This document shows positions 16,838 to 24,588 of a DNA stretch of 64,000 nucleotides, in pieces. Location: NCBI RefSeq assembly GCF_003050925.1, contig NZ_QAOV01000009.1:186001-250000 (forward strand). Direction: 5' to 3'. The notes under the pieces are model-generated. The model had not been told where the DNA came from, ran no database searches, and worked only from the letters and a program-made list of their open reading frames with translations. The translations under genes were made by a program, and so were the position numbers. The DNA is from Pseudomonas sp. GV085 (lineage in GTDB: Bacteria > Pseudomonadota > Gammaproteobacteria > Pseudomonadales > Pseudomonadaceae). The first letter of the stretch is position 1. The number at the start of each line of letters is the position of its first letter.

Positions 16838-17797
16838 ATGCAAACAGCAATCGAGATCGCCCAGGTCGACCATCAACTGATCGTGCGGCTCAACCAGGCC
16901 TGGACCAAGCGCGCCACGGTGTGTTCGCCGGACAGGGGCCAGGTCGAAGAAGTGTTCGACCCGGCGCGCCCGGATTACCCGGAGTGCATGGTGCCGTTCT
17001 TCCATCACCCGAAATTCCAGTCCCTGAGCGAAGAGCTCAAAAGCAGCGTGGTGACTTGGGGCTGGATCGGCTACAACCTGCGCACCGTCACCGCTGAAGA
17101 ACATGTGGTCAACCCGGCACTCAGCGTCATCGCCGATCAGTACCTGGGCAAGGACGACTGGCATTTTCGCGAGGCCATGCAACAGACCCTGATCGACGAG
17201 CACTACCACACGCTGATGCACCTGCGCGCCATCGAGCGGACCAAACTGGACCGGGCGCTGGATCAGGACCTGGACTTGCCACCTTCCGTCACTTACCTGC
17301 GCCTTAAAGCCCAGCGTGAAGCTCTGCCCGAGCAATGGCAGCGGGATCTGGCGGCGATCACTTTTGCGGTGGTGGCTGAGATCAGCGTCAACGCCTATCT
17401 GGACTTGCTGGCGGACGACCAGACCATCCAGCCGCAAAACCGCCGCGTGGCCGAACTGCACAATCGCGACGAGTATGCCCACAGCAAGGTGCTGGCCGAA
17501 GTGGCGAAGGTCATGTACGCGAACATGCAGCCGGCTCAACGGGAATTTTTCGCACGCAACCTGTCGGTGGCGCTGAGTGCTTTTATCGCTCAGGACTACT
17601 CCATGTGGGAGGCGATTCTGACGCAGCTTGGGGTCGAGGATGCGGCGCTGATCATTGCCGACACCCGCGAGAGCAACAGGAACGCGACCATCATGCGTGA
17701 CTACAGTGGCCTGCATAAGTTGGCTCAAGACCTGGGTATCAGCGAGCAGATCGATTTCGACTTCCGTCCGACCCTCAAAACTAGCGCAGTGGCCTGA
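16838..17797 (+). CDS. AurF-like diiron oxygenase
   Basis: 319 residues. All seven metal-ligand positions of the AurF/CmlI family can be picked out: a glutamate at 87/88 (TAEEHVV), E121-x2-H124 (DEHYHTLMH), E181 (VVAEISVNAYL), and H208-x3-E212-x2-H215 (HNRDEYAHS). AurF and CmlI oxidise an aryl amine to a nitro group. Other relatives make N-hydroxy compounds. Here a non-aromatic amine is a plausible substrate, since the cluster has amino-acid enzymes and no aromatic ones. Confidence 0.85.
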   Translation: MQTAIEIAQVDHQLIVRLNQAWTKRATVCSPDRGQVEEVFDPARPDYPECMVPFFHHPKFQSLSEELKSSVVTWGWIGYNLRTVTAEEHVVNPALSVIADQYLGKDDWHFREAMQQTLIDEHYHTLMHLRAIERTKLDRALDQDLDLPPSVTYLRLKAQREALPEQWQRDLAAITFAVVAEISVNAYLDLLADDQTIQPQNRRVAELHNRDEYAHSKVLAEVAKVMYANMQPAQREFFARNLSVALSAFIAQDYSMWEAILTQLGVEDAALIIADTRESNRNATIMRDYSGLHKLAQDLGISEQIDFDFRPTLKTSAVA

Positions 17798-17811
17798 ATC
17801 CGGAGGTGTGT

Positions 17812-18612
17812 ATGTCAGTTCCCGAGTACGAAGTGTTCGCTATCCGTGTCGGCGCAAACGCCCAACGCACTGCCAAAGAGAACTTTCTCTATGACGCCTG
17901 CTGCGGTGATCCGAATGCGCCGATGCCACTGGATTACTACTTCTGGGTCATCCGCAACGAGCAACAGGTGATCGTGGTCGACACCTGTTTCCAACCGGCC
18001 ACGGCGGATCGGCGCAATCGCCAAATGTATCGCCTGCCGGAAGAATCCCTGCGGCAACTGGACATCGATCCGGCCCGGGTCGAGCACCTGATCCTTACCC
18101 ATTTGCACTGGGATCATGCCGGCAACCTCGGGCTGTTCCCGAAGGCGACCGTGCATTTGCAGGAAGCGGAACTGCGTTTCTGCACCGGGCCGAAAATGGC
18201 CCATCGCACGGTGAACAAAACCTACGAGGTCGAGGATGTGATGTCGGCGCTGCCACCGCTGTTCGAAGGGCGGATGCGTTTGCACAGCGGTGTTGTCGAG
18301 GTAGTGCCCGGCGTGACGCTGCACCCGGTGGGCGGACATACGCCGGGTAGTCAGGTGGTGCGGGTGAACACCGGACGCGGCTGGATTGTGCTGGCCTCGG
18401 ATGCCGCGCATTTGTGGGTCAACATTCGTGAACGCAGCCCGTTTCCGATTCTCGATGACCTGGCGCAAACCCTCGAAGCCTTCACCGAAATCGATCGCCT
18501 GGCCGACAGCGAAGACCACGTCATCCCCGGCCACGACCCGTTGATCGCCGAGCGTTTCCCGCACTGGAGTGACGACCCGCATATCATTTGCCTGCACCAA
18601 CCTCCGAACTGA
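17812..18612 (+). CDS. Metallo-beta-lactamase-fold hydrolase (AHL-lactonase-like)
   Basis: 266 residues (ATG 17812, preceded by CGGAGGTGTG). The zinc motif THLHWDHAG (H97, H99, D101, H102) is followed by H in GGHTPGSQ, D in LASDAAH and H in IPGHDP. The whole pattern matches the N-acyl homoserine lactonase-like family. It has no signal peptide. As the last gene of the unit it could hydrolyse a lactone, lactam or thioester intermediate. A role in quorum quenching is possible but not suggested by the context. Confidence 0.85.
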   Translation: MSVPEYEVFAIRVGANAQRTAKENFLYDACCGDPNAPMPLDYYFWVIRNEQQVIVVDTCFQPATADRRNRQMYRLPEESLRQLDIDPARVEHLILTHLHWDHAGNLGLFPKATVHLQEAELRFCTGPKMAHRTVNKTYEVEDVMSALPPLFEGRMRLHSGVVEVVPGVTLHPVGGHTPGSQVVRVNTGRGWIVLASDAAHLWVNIRERSPFPILDDLAQTLEAFTEIDRLADSEDHVIPGHDPLIAERFPHWSDDPHIICLHQPPN

Positions 18613-18667
18613 CCACAACCCCCTGTGGGAGCTGTCGTTCACCGATGTTGTGTTCACCAAAAATCCC

Positions 18668-18758
18668 TTGTAGGAGCGAGCCTGCTCGCGAAGACGGCGG
18701 CATATTCAACATTGATGTGTCTGATCCACCGCTATCGCGAGCAGGCTCACTCCTACAG
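18668..18758. repeat. REP pair (BIME) between convergent units
   Basis: REP at 18668-18697 (GGAGCGAGCCTGCTCGCGAAG) and an inverted partner at 18731-18758. It separates the MBL gene from the convergent second MocR gene. A partial REP-like GTGGGAGCTGTCG lies just before it at 18624. Confidence 0.87.
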
Positions 18759-18766
18759 AATCGCGG

Positions 18767-20197
18767 TCAACCCTGATGTTGGAGCAAACGCCCCAAGGTC
18801 TGCACGGCCTCGTCAATCCTCGGCGAATACGGCGCCCCGCAGCCAATTCGCACAAAGTGATCGAAACGTCTGGCATTGGAGAAGATATCCCCAGGTGAAA
18901 TCTGGATGCCGACCTTTAGCGCCTCATGAAAAAACGCCATGGATGAATGCCGACGAGGCAGTTCCACCCATAACAACGTGCCGCCCTGGGGGGTGGTCAC
19001 GCGGGTGCCGAGGGGGAAGTAGCGAATAATCGCCTCGCTCATCTGTTGACGTTGCAGCGTCAGGGTTTTTCTCAAACGGCGCAGGTAACGTTCGTAGGAG
19101 GGCGTCTTCATGAAGGCACCGACCGCCAGTTGCGACAAGGTTTCGCACCCTCGGGTCTGAGCGTGTTTAAGCATCTCCACGCGGTCGTGCCATTTGCCGG
19201 CGCTGATCCAGCCCAAGCGCATGCCCGGTGCCAGGGTTTTGTTCAGCGAGGCGCAATAGATCACGTTGTCGGTGCGGTCCCAATGTTTGAGCGTGGACAG
19301 CGGGTGCTCGGTGTCCACCAGGTCGCCGTAGGTGTCGTCCTCGATCAGAACGGTGTTGTGCTCGGCGCACAGTTTCACCAGTCGTGCCTTGTTGGCGTCG
19401 GGCATGATGCTGCCCAGCGGGTTTTGCAGGTTGGGAATGACGATCAATGCCTTGACCCGTTCAGGGCCTTGCAGCAGCCGTTGCAGGGCCTGCAGATTGA
19501 GCCCGGTGTGGGTCGATGCCGGAACTTCCAGCACGCGCAGGTTCAGGCTTTCGAGAATTTGCAGCAGACCGTAGAACGTCGGCGACTCCACGGCCACGGT
19601 GTCGCCGGGGCGGGTGACCGCGCGCAAGGCCAGATTGATCGCTTCGGTGGCGCCGTTGGTGATCACGATCCGCTCGGGGGGCAGGTGGGTCTTGCTGGCA
19701 AGTGCCCGTCGGGCCAGGATGTTGCGCAATGCGCTGTTGCCGCAGGTTGAGCCCGCGGTACCGATCAGGTTGGCGTTGTAGCGTAGCGACTTGATCATGT
19801 TGTCTTGCAAGGTTTTCAGCGGATACAGCTCGGGTGCGCAGTAGGCGCTGGCGAAGTTGACCTTGATCGTCGCGTGCTGACTGGCCTTGAGCACCGCTGA
19901 GACCTGTTCATGGATGCCGACATAGATGCTGGTATCCAGCGTTGGCGCCAAGGCAATCGGGGCGGGCCTGGGCACGGTGTCGGGCTGACGAATGTAGTTG
20001 CCGGAGCGCGGCCGGGCTTCCAGCACTCCGTAGTCTTCCAGTTCCCGGCACACCTGCACGGCGGTCGACAGGCTGACGGCGTGTTTTTCCATCATCAACC
20101 GGATCGAGGGCAGGCGTTCACCGGTTTTCAAGGTGCCGCTGCGGATAGCGTCCAGGTAATGGTTGGCCAACTGGCGATACAAGGGGGTTGTGTTCAT
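18767..20197 (-). CDS. Second MocR-family transcriptional regulator
   Basis: 476 residues. I choose ATG 20197 (MNTTPLYRQLANHY) because TGAGGT lies 5 bases upstream; an in-frame start at 20278 would add an atypical 27-residue tail. The GntR helix-turn-helix is LPSIRLMMEKHAVSLSTAVQV and the aminotransferase domain has the PLP lysine in CASLNKTLAPGMRLGW. It lies at the far end of the biosynthetic cluster, convergent with it. It may control the second unit, or belong to an unrelated target. Confidence 0.88.
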   Translation of the reverse strand: MNTTPLYRQLANHYLDAIRSGTLKTGERLPSIRLMMEKHAVSLSTAVQVCRELEDYGVLEARPRSGNYIRQPDTVPRPAPIALAPTLDTSIYVGIHEQVSAVLKASQHATIKVNFASAYCAPELYPLKTLQDNMIKSLRYNANLIGTAGSTCGNSALRNILARRALASKTHLPPERIVITNGATEAINLALRAVTRPGDTVAVESPTFYGLLQILESLNLRVLEVPASTHTGLNLQALQRLLQGPERVKALIVIPNLQNPLGSIMPDANKARLVKLCAEHNTVLIEDDTYGDLVDTEHPLSTLKHWDRTDNVIYCASLNKTLAPGMRLGWISAGKWHDRVEMLKHAQTRGCETLSQLAVGAFMKTPSYERYLRRLRKTLTLQRQQMSEAIIRYFPLGTRVTTPQGGTLLWVELPRRHSSMAFFHEALKVGIQISPGDIFSNARRFDHFVRIGCGAPYSPRIDEAVQTLGRLLQHQG

Positions 20198-20344
20198 GAT
20201 GACCTCAGCAGTTGCACCACCGAGGTCTGGGCTGGAAAGTGAGTTGACGCTCCCCGCAGGCGGACCCGTGGTGCTCATGGGTAAAGGGAAGTGGTGTACT
20301 GCGTCGATACTGGAAGAGTAATCGTGGTTTTGCCCGAATCACGG

Positions 20345-20382
20345 GCAATAAAAAGCCCCGCACTGATGGCGGGGCTTTGGGT
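20345..20382 (-). terminator. Rho-independent terminator, minus strand
   Basis: AAAGCCCCGCCATCAGTGCGGGGCTTTTTATT when read on the minus strand: here AAAGCCCCGC and GCGGGGCTTT are the arms. It lies about 70 bases after the stop of the gene at 20454. The plus-strand reading has only three T after the stem. Confidence 0.8.
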
Positions 20383-20453
20383 GTTACATTCTTAAAGGTA
20401 TTACGTGACGGATCTGTGGCGAACCCACTCACCACAGATCAGGGTGGGGCGCC

Positions 20454-21158
20454 TTACTGCGCGGCGATGCTGTACCCATCGAACGCGGTCTGCTGCTGCA
20501 GGGCGGTGATGATGTTCTTGCGGTTGACCGCTTGCTCGGCGCCGCTGTTGTCCAGGAACGTCTCGCTTTCCAGTTCCGCCTCTTCGCCTTCGCCCACGAA
20601 GGTGAAACCGAGGAATTCCAGGGCTTCACGGTCGACGTTCAGGCGCGAGCGCGGGGTGCGCAACGGCAAGGTGACGCTGATGCCGTCCTTGCTGATGGTG
20701 AACACTTCGACTTCTTTCTTGGCCTTGGCGGCTTTGCTCTTGCCGCCGCTCGGGTTGCTGATGGCCTGGTGTGTCTGGTTCAGCACTTTCAGGGCCAGGC
20801 CGTAGACGATTTCCTGAAACGCCGGGTCGTCCTTGAAGCTGGACAGGATGCGGCTGATCGGGAATTTGCTGCTCAGGTCTTCGAGGGCGGCGATGTCGGC
20901 GGCTTCGGCGTCCTTGAGCTGCTTGAGTTCGCCCATCAGTTCGTAGGCTTTGTCATCGTCGAAGCTGTCGTGGGCCTGGCGGATCGCGGCCCGCAGTTCG
21001 CGGATCTGGTCGCTTTCGCGGGTGGACTGGAAAGCGTCCAGCACCATCTCGCTGATGGTCTTGGCCTGGGGCACGTGCTGTGAAAGATTGATGGAGTTTT
21101 CGTATTCCGCTTTGGACGACAGGGTGACTACGGATTCAGCGGTGTTGGAATCGGACAT
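20454..21158 (-). CDS. Hypothetical soluble protein, 234 residues
   Basis: Starts MSDSNTAESVVTL at 21158; an earlier in-frame start at 21254 would add 32 residues of poor sequence. The middle is acidic and helical, likely coiled coil (ELRAAIRQAH, ELMGELKQLKDAEAADIAALEDL). After it comes a Lys-rich linker (GGKSKAAKAKKE) and a strand-rich C-terminal domain (VFTISKDGISVTLPL, LGFTFVGEGEEAEL). There is no signal peptide, membrane helix or cysteine. I do not recognise the family. It stands alone with its own terminator. Confidence 0.65.
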   Translation of the reverse strand: MSDSNTAESVVTLSSKAEYENSINLSQHVPQAKTISEMVLDAFQSTRESDQIRELRAAIRQAHDSFDDDKAYELMGELKQLKDAEAADIAALEDLSSKFPISRILSSFKDDPAFQEIVYGLALKVLNQTHQAISNPSGGKSKAAKAKKEVEVFTISKDGISVTLPLRTPRSRLNVDREALEFLGFTFVGEGEEAELESETFLDNSGAEQAVNRKNIITALQQQTAFDGYSIAAQ

Positions 21159-21520
21159 TGAAATTTCACTACTTCTTTGAACTTGAATAGGGGTGAGAAA
21201 GCACGGGGGCTTTTTCAGGCCGACTAATCTATTGGACCGGGGCGGCGTTGTCACGGATCAACAGGCGGCTGGTCATTTTTTTGCTTACTCGATGGGCGCT
21301 AACGATCACGCGTTCGTTCTGGATACACCGGAACACTGTGGGAGCGAGCCTGCTCGCGATGGACGTTAACGATGACGTGTTCATTCTGGATGAGCGCGGT
21401 TCCCTTGAGACCATCGCGAGCAGGCTCGCTCCCACAGTGTTTTTGGTTGTTCACAGATCTTGCGTACACCCACTTACCTTGTGGGAGCGAGCCTGCTCGC
21501 GATGCAGGCGCCTCAGTCCG
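21159..21520. repeat. Gap with three REP units
   Basis: REP units at about 21333-21362 and 21410-21439 form an inverted pair, and a third at 21480-21505 has the orientation of the first. All carry GGAGCGAGCCTGCTCGCGA or its complement. The rest of the gap holds no gene; the first 90 bases are the leader of the minus-strand gene ending at 21158. Confidence 0.88.
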
Positions 21521-23041
21521 TCAGGCCTGCCGCGGTGTATTGAGGTTCATCGACCGAGCCGCCAACGCAGTCGCTGTCTCCTCATCGATCGGCAACGAAA
21601 AACGAAACGTCGCCCCACGCCCCGGCACATCGATCAACTGAATCTCGCGCCCGTGCAATTGCAGGATGCGATGCACGATCCGCAGCCCCAGCCCGCCATC
21701 ACGCCGTGCGCCGCCAATATTGAACGGCCGCAGGAACAACCCTTCGCGCAGTTGCGGAGCGATGCCGGGGCCGGTATCGCTGACCGTGACTTCGATGAAT
21801 GAGCCTTGCGGGCGCAGGCCCAGTTCGACCTCGCCCCCTGGCGGGGTATGGCGCAGGGCATTGTCGAACAGGTTGGTCAGCACCCGCTCGATCAAGCCGA
21901 GATCGGCACAGGCCGCCGAGGCATTCGGCGCGAACGTGGCCTTGAGTTCTACTTTGCGCGCTTCGGCGGTGAGTTCGAATTTCTGGAAGATGTCCTGGGC
22001 CAGGTCAGTCAGGGAAAAGCGCTCCAGCACCGGCTGCACGAAGCCATGTTCCAGGCGCACCAGTTCCAGCAGCGACTGCGCCAGACCGCCGACCTTGCGG
22101 CTCTGGTCCAGCGCGATGCCCAGATAGCGACGGCGGTCGGCAGGGGACAGCGTGGCGTCCTTGAGCGACAGGGTTTCCAGATAACCGTGCAACGAGGCCA
22201 GCGGCGTGCGCAAGTCATGGGAGATGTTCGCCACCAGTTCACGGCGCTCCTGATCCTGGCGGGTCAACGAACGCCATTGTTCGCCCAGGCGTGTCTGCAT
22301 CTGCCGGAACGCGGCATCGAGCACGGCGATTTCATCGTGGCTGGCGGCTTTTTCCACCACGACGGGCAGGGCCGGTGTGACCGGCACGCCATCGATGTCG
22401 AACTGGCTGACGGTTTCGGTCAGGCGGCGCAACGGCCGGGTGATCAGGGCAAACGCGGTGAGACCGGCGATCAGGCACAGCAGCGCCACCAGACCGATGG
22501 ACAGCAATGCCGTGTTGAGCGCCGCGCTGGTCGCACCGCGTTCGGCCAGGCGGTCGTGATCTTCACCGAGCAGCACCACGTAGAGATAACCGGCCGGCTT
22601 GCCATCGACCTTCAGCGGTGCAGCGCTGAACACCTTGCGCGCATCGACGCTGCGCGGGTCATCGCCGAGGATGGGCAGGGCATCGCCCCGCAGCAAGCGC
22701 TGGATCGGCGCCAGGTCGACCCGTTCGCGACGGATCCGACCCTCGGGCGCGGCGCTGCCGACAATCTTGCCTGTGGAGTCGAGCAAGTACACCTCGACGC
22801 TGGGGTTGACCTGCATCAGTTTGCTGAACAGGTCGCGCACGGCGTTGGGCATCAGGCCCTGGGTGTCCATCAGCACCGTGTCACTGGCGATGTGCTGCGC
22901 CAGGTCCCGGGACAGCCCTTGCACCACTTCCTGCTCATGCATCTGGTTGGAGCGCACCTGCAACCACGCCGAGGTGCCGCAGCACACCAGCAGCAGCACG
23001 GCGAACACCAGGGACAGGCGCTGCGTCAGGGTCAGCCTCAT
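21521..23041 (-). CDS. Two-component sensor histidine kinase
   Basis: 506 residues (ATG 23041). A membrane helix at about 8-28 is followed by a periplasmic sensing domain to about 172 and a second helix at about 176-200. A HAMP linker begins RPLRRLTETVSQF, and the phospho-accepting histidine is H275 in ISHDLRTPL. The ATPase part has NLFDNALRHTP (N box), DTGPGI (G1) and GGLGLRI. Its start overlaps the stop of the response regulator by 4 bases (ATGA), so the pair is co-translated. The signal is unknown; the divergent neighbours repair oxidised methionine, so an envelope oxidation signal is possible. Confidence 0.92.
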   Translation of the reverse strand: MRLTLTQRLSLVFAVLLLVCCGTSAWLQVRSNQMHEQEVVQGLSRDLAQHIASDTVLMDTQGLMPNAVRDLFSKLMQVNPSVEVYLLDSTGKIVGSAAPEGRIRRERVDLAPIQRLLRGDALPILGDDPRSVDARKVFSAAPLKVDGKPAGYLYVVLLGEDHDRLAERGATSAALNTALLSIGLVALLCLIAGLTAFALITRPLRRLTETVSQFDIDGVPVTPALPVVVEKAASHDEIAVLDAAFRQMQTRLGEQWRSLTRQDQERRELVANISHDLRTPLASLHGYLETLSLKDATLSPADRRRYLGIALDQSRKVGGLAQSLLELVRLEHGFVQPVLERFSLTDLAQDIFQKFELTAEARKVELKATFAPNASAACADLGLIERVLTNLFDNALRHTPPGGEVELGLRPQGSFIEVTVSDTGPGIAPQLREGLFLRPFNIGGARRDGGLGLRIVHRILQLHGREIQLIDVPGRGATFRFSLPIDEETATALAARSMNLNTPRQA

Positions 23042-23757
23042 GGCTGCGACTCCTCGCCGGTGGCGAATTTGTAGCCGCGGCCCCAGACCGTGAGGATGCG
23101 CACCGGTTGCGCCGGGTCGGCCTCGATCTTGGCGCGCAGGCGGTTGATGTGGGTATTGACCGTGTGCTCGTAGCCTTCGTGGCTGTAGCCCCACACGGCA
23201 TTGAGCAGGTCCATGCGCGAAAACACCTTGCCGGGCTGACGGGCGAAGAAATACAGCAAGTCGAATTCCCGGGGCGTGAGGTCCAGGCGACGGCCATCGA
23301 GGGACACTTCCCGGGTGATCGGGTCGATGGCCAGGCCGTCGGTGAGCAGGCTGCCGGCGTCCATCTTCAGGTTGCGCGCCATGGCATCGACCCGGCGCAG
23401 CAGTGCCTTGACCCGGGCCACCAGTTCCAGCATGGAAAAGGGCTTGGCCAGGTAGTCGTCGGCACCCAGTTCCAGGCCGAGAATCCGGTGCACTTCGCTG
23501 GAGCGCGCACTGGTGATGATGATCGGCGTGTAGCGCGCCATGGCGCGGGCGCGGCGGCAGATTTCCAGGCCGTCGACACCGGGCAGCATCAGGTCCAGGA
23601 CCAGTGCGTCCCAGTTGCCTTGCTGCAGCAGGCGCATGCCTTCATCGCCATCGGCGCTGTGCACCACCTCGAACTGCTCATCACGCAGATGCAGGCAGAT
23701 CAGGTCGGCGATATGCATATCGTCCTCGACCACCAGGACGCGTTTGGTCTGTTCCAT
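23038..23757 (-). CDS. OmpR-type response regulator
   Basis: 239 residues from ATG 23757, which has AGGA 9 bases upstream; a TTG 9 bases earlier is the only rival. The receiver domain has the acidic pair ED11-12, phospho-aspartate D55 in VLDLMLPG, the T/S in IITSARS and K in LAKPFSM. The winged-helix DNA-binding domain has LTPREFDLLYFFARQPG and YEHTVNTHINRLRAKIE. It is transcribed ahead of the kinase. Possible targets include the divergent msrB-dipZ-msrA genes. Confidence 0.92.
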   Translation of the reverse strand: MEQTKRVLVVEDDMHIADLICLHLRDEQFEVVHSADGDEGMRLLQQGNWDALVLDLMLPGVDGLEICRRARAMARYTPIIITSARSSEVHRILGLELGADDYLAKPFSMLELVARVKALLRRVDAMARNLKMDAGSLLTDGLAIDPITREVSLDGRRLDLTPREFDLLYFFARQPGKVFSRMDLLNAVWGYSHEGYEHTVNTHINRLRAKIEADPAQPVRILTVWGRGYKFATGEESQP

Positions 23758-23800
23758 CCAGCTCAATCCTTCAGCGCAATGGGCGCATTGTGCGTAATGC

Positions 23801-23903
23801 CACTGTAGGAGCGAGCTTGCTCGCGAAAAACCTGAGGACGCCGCGGGGCGTCAGGTATCCCGCGTCATCGTTGGCCTCCATCGCGAGCAGGCTCGCTCCT
23901 ACA
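23801..23903. repeat. REP pair (BIME) between response regulator and msrB
   Basis: REP at 23801-23829 and inverted partner at 23878-23903, with spacer CGTCATCGTTGGCCTCC similar to spacers at 46.3 and 53.6 kb. Its presence in a divergent gap is less common than at 3' ends. About 130 bases remain between it and msrB for a promoter. Confidence 0.86.
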
Positions 23904-24036
23904 TTTGCATAGGCATTGTGCGGGTTTTTCGGGGTCTGAGTTATCACGAATTGTTTAACTTCCCGTGAGGATTTTGCGATCACCCAAAGCCTAGGCTGTG
24001 TTCCATGAAACACCCCTGGATTTTTGGGAGACGAGC

Positions 24037-24555
24037 ATGTTTTCACGACGGCAATTTCTTGTAGCGAGCGGCGGGCTGGGGATGACGGCCCTGGCGATCG
24101 GCCTGTTACCGAAGTTTTCCACAGGCGCGGCATTGATCAGCGAGGCCAGCGCAGCGCAGGTATTCGAAGTGACCCACAGCGACAGTGAATGGCACGCGAT
24201 CCTGACTGACGAACAGTACGACATCCTTCGCGAAGAGGGCACCGAACGGGCCTACAGCAGTCCGCTGAACAACGAGCACCGCGATGGCACCTTCGTCTGT
24301 GCCGGTTGCGAGCTGCCGCTGTTTTCCTCGGCCACCAAGTTCGACAGCCGCACCGGTTGGCCGAGTTTCTGGGCACCCCTGGACAAAGCCGTGGCGACCC
24401 GCCAGGACCGTGCATTCGGCATGGTCCGCGAGGAAGTTCACTGCCGGCGCTGTGGCGGGCATCTGGGCCATGTCTTCGACGACGGCCCGAAACCCACCGG
24501 CCTGCGCTACTGCATGAACGGCCTGGCGATGAAGTTCGTGCCGAAGACGGTGTGA
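24037..24555 (+). CDS. msrB: Exported peptide-methionine (R)-S-oxide reductase
   Basis: 172 residues from ATG 24037 (GGGAGACGAGC upstream). The N-terminus MFSRRQFLVASGGLGM is a twin-arginine signal, so the folded enzyme should be exported to the periplasm. The MsrB domain has the zinc cysteines CAGC and CRRC, the signature GHLGHVFDDGP, and the catalytic cysteine C159 in RYCMNGLAM. It reduces the R form of methionine sulfoxide. It forms a probable operon with the thiol transporter and exported MsrA that follow. Confidence 0.92.
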   Translation: MFSRRQFLVASGGLGMTALAIGLLPKFSTGAALISEASAAQVFEVTHSDSEWHAILTDEQYDILREEGTERAYSSPLNNEHRDGTFVCAGCELPLFSSATKFDSRTGWPSFWAPLDKAVATRQDRAFGMVREEVHCRRCGGHLGHVFDDGPKPTGLRYCMNGLAMKFVPKTV

Positions 24556-24588
24556 TTCCCTTCCTCTCACTTTTTGCAGGTAATCGCC

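Noticed and set aside
7751..20197. The two MocR genes as plain aminotransferases
   Set aside because: Both have complete GntR-type helix-turn-helix domains before the aminotransferase fold.
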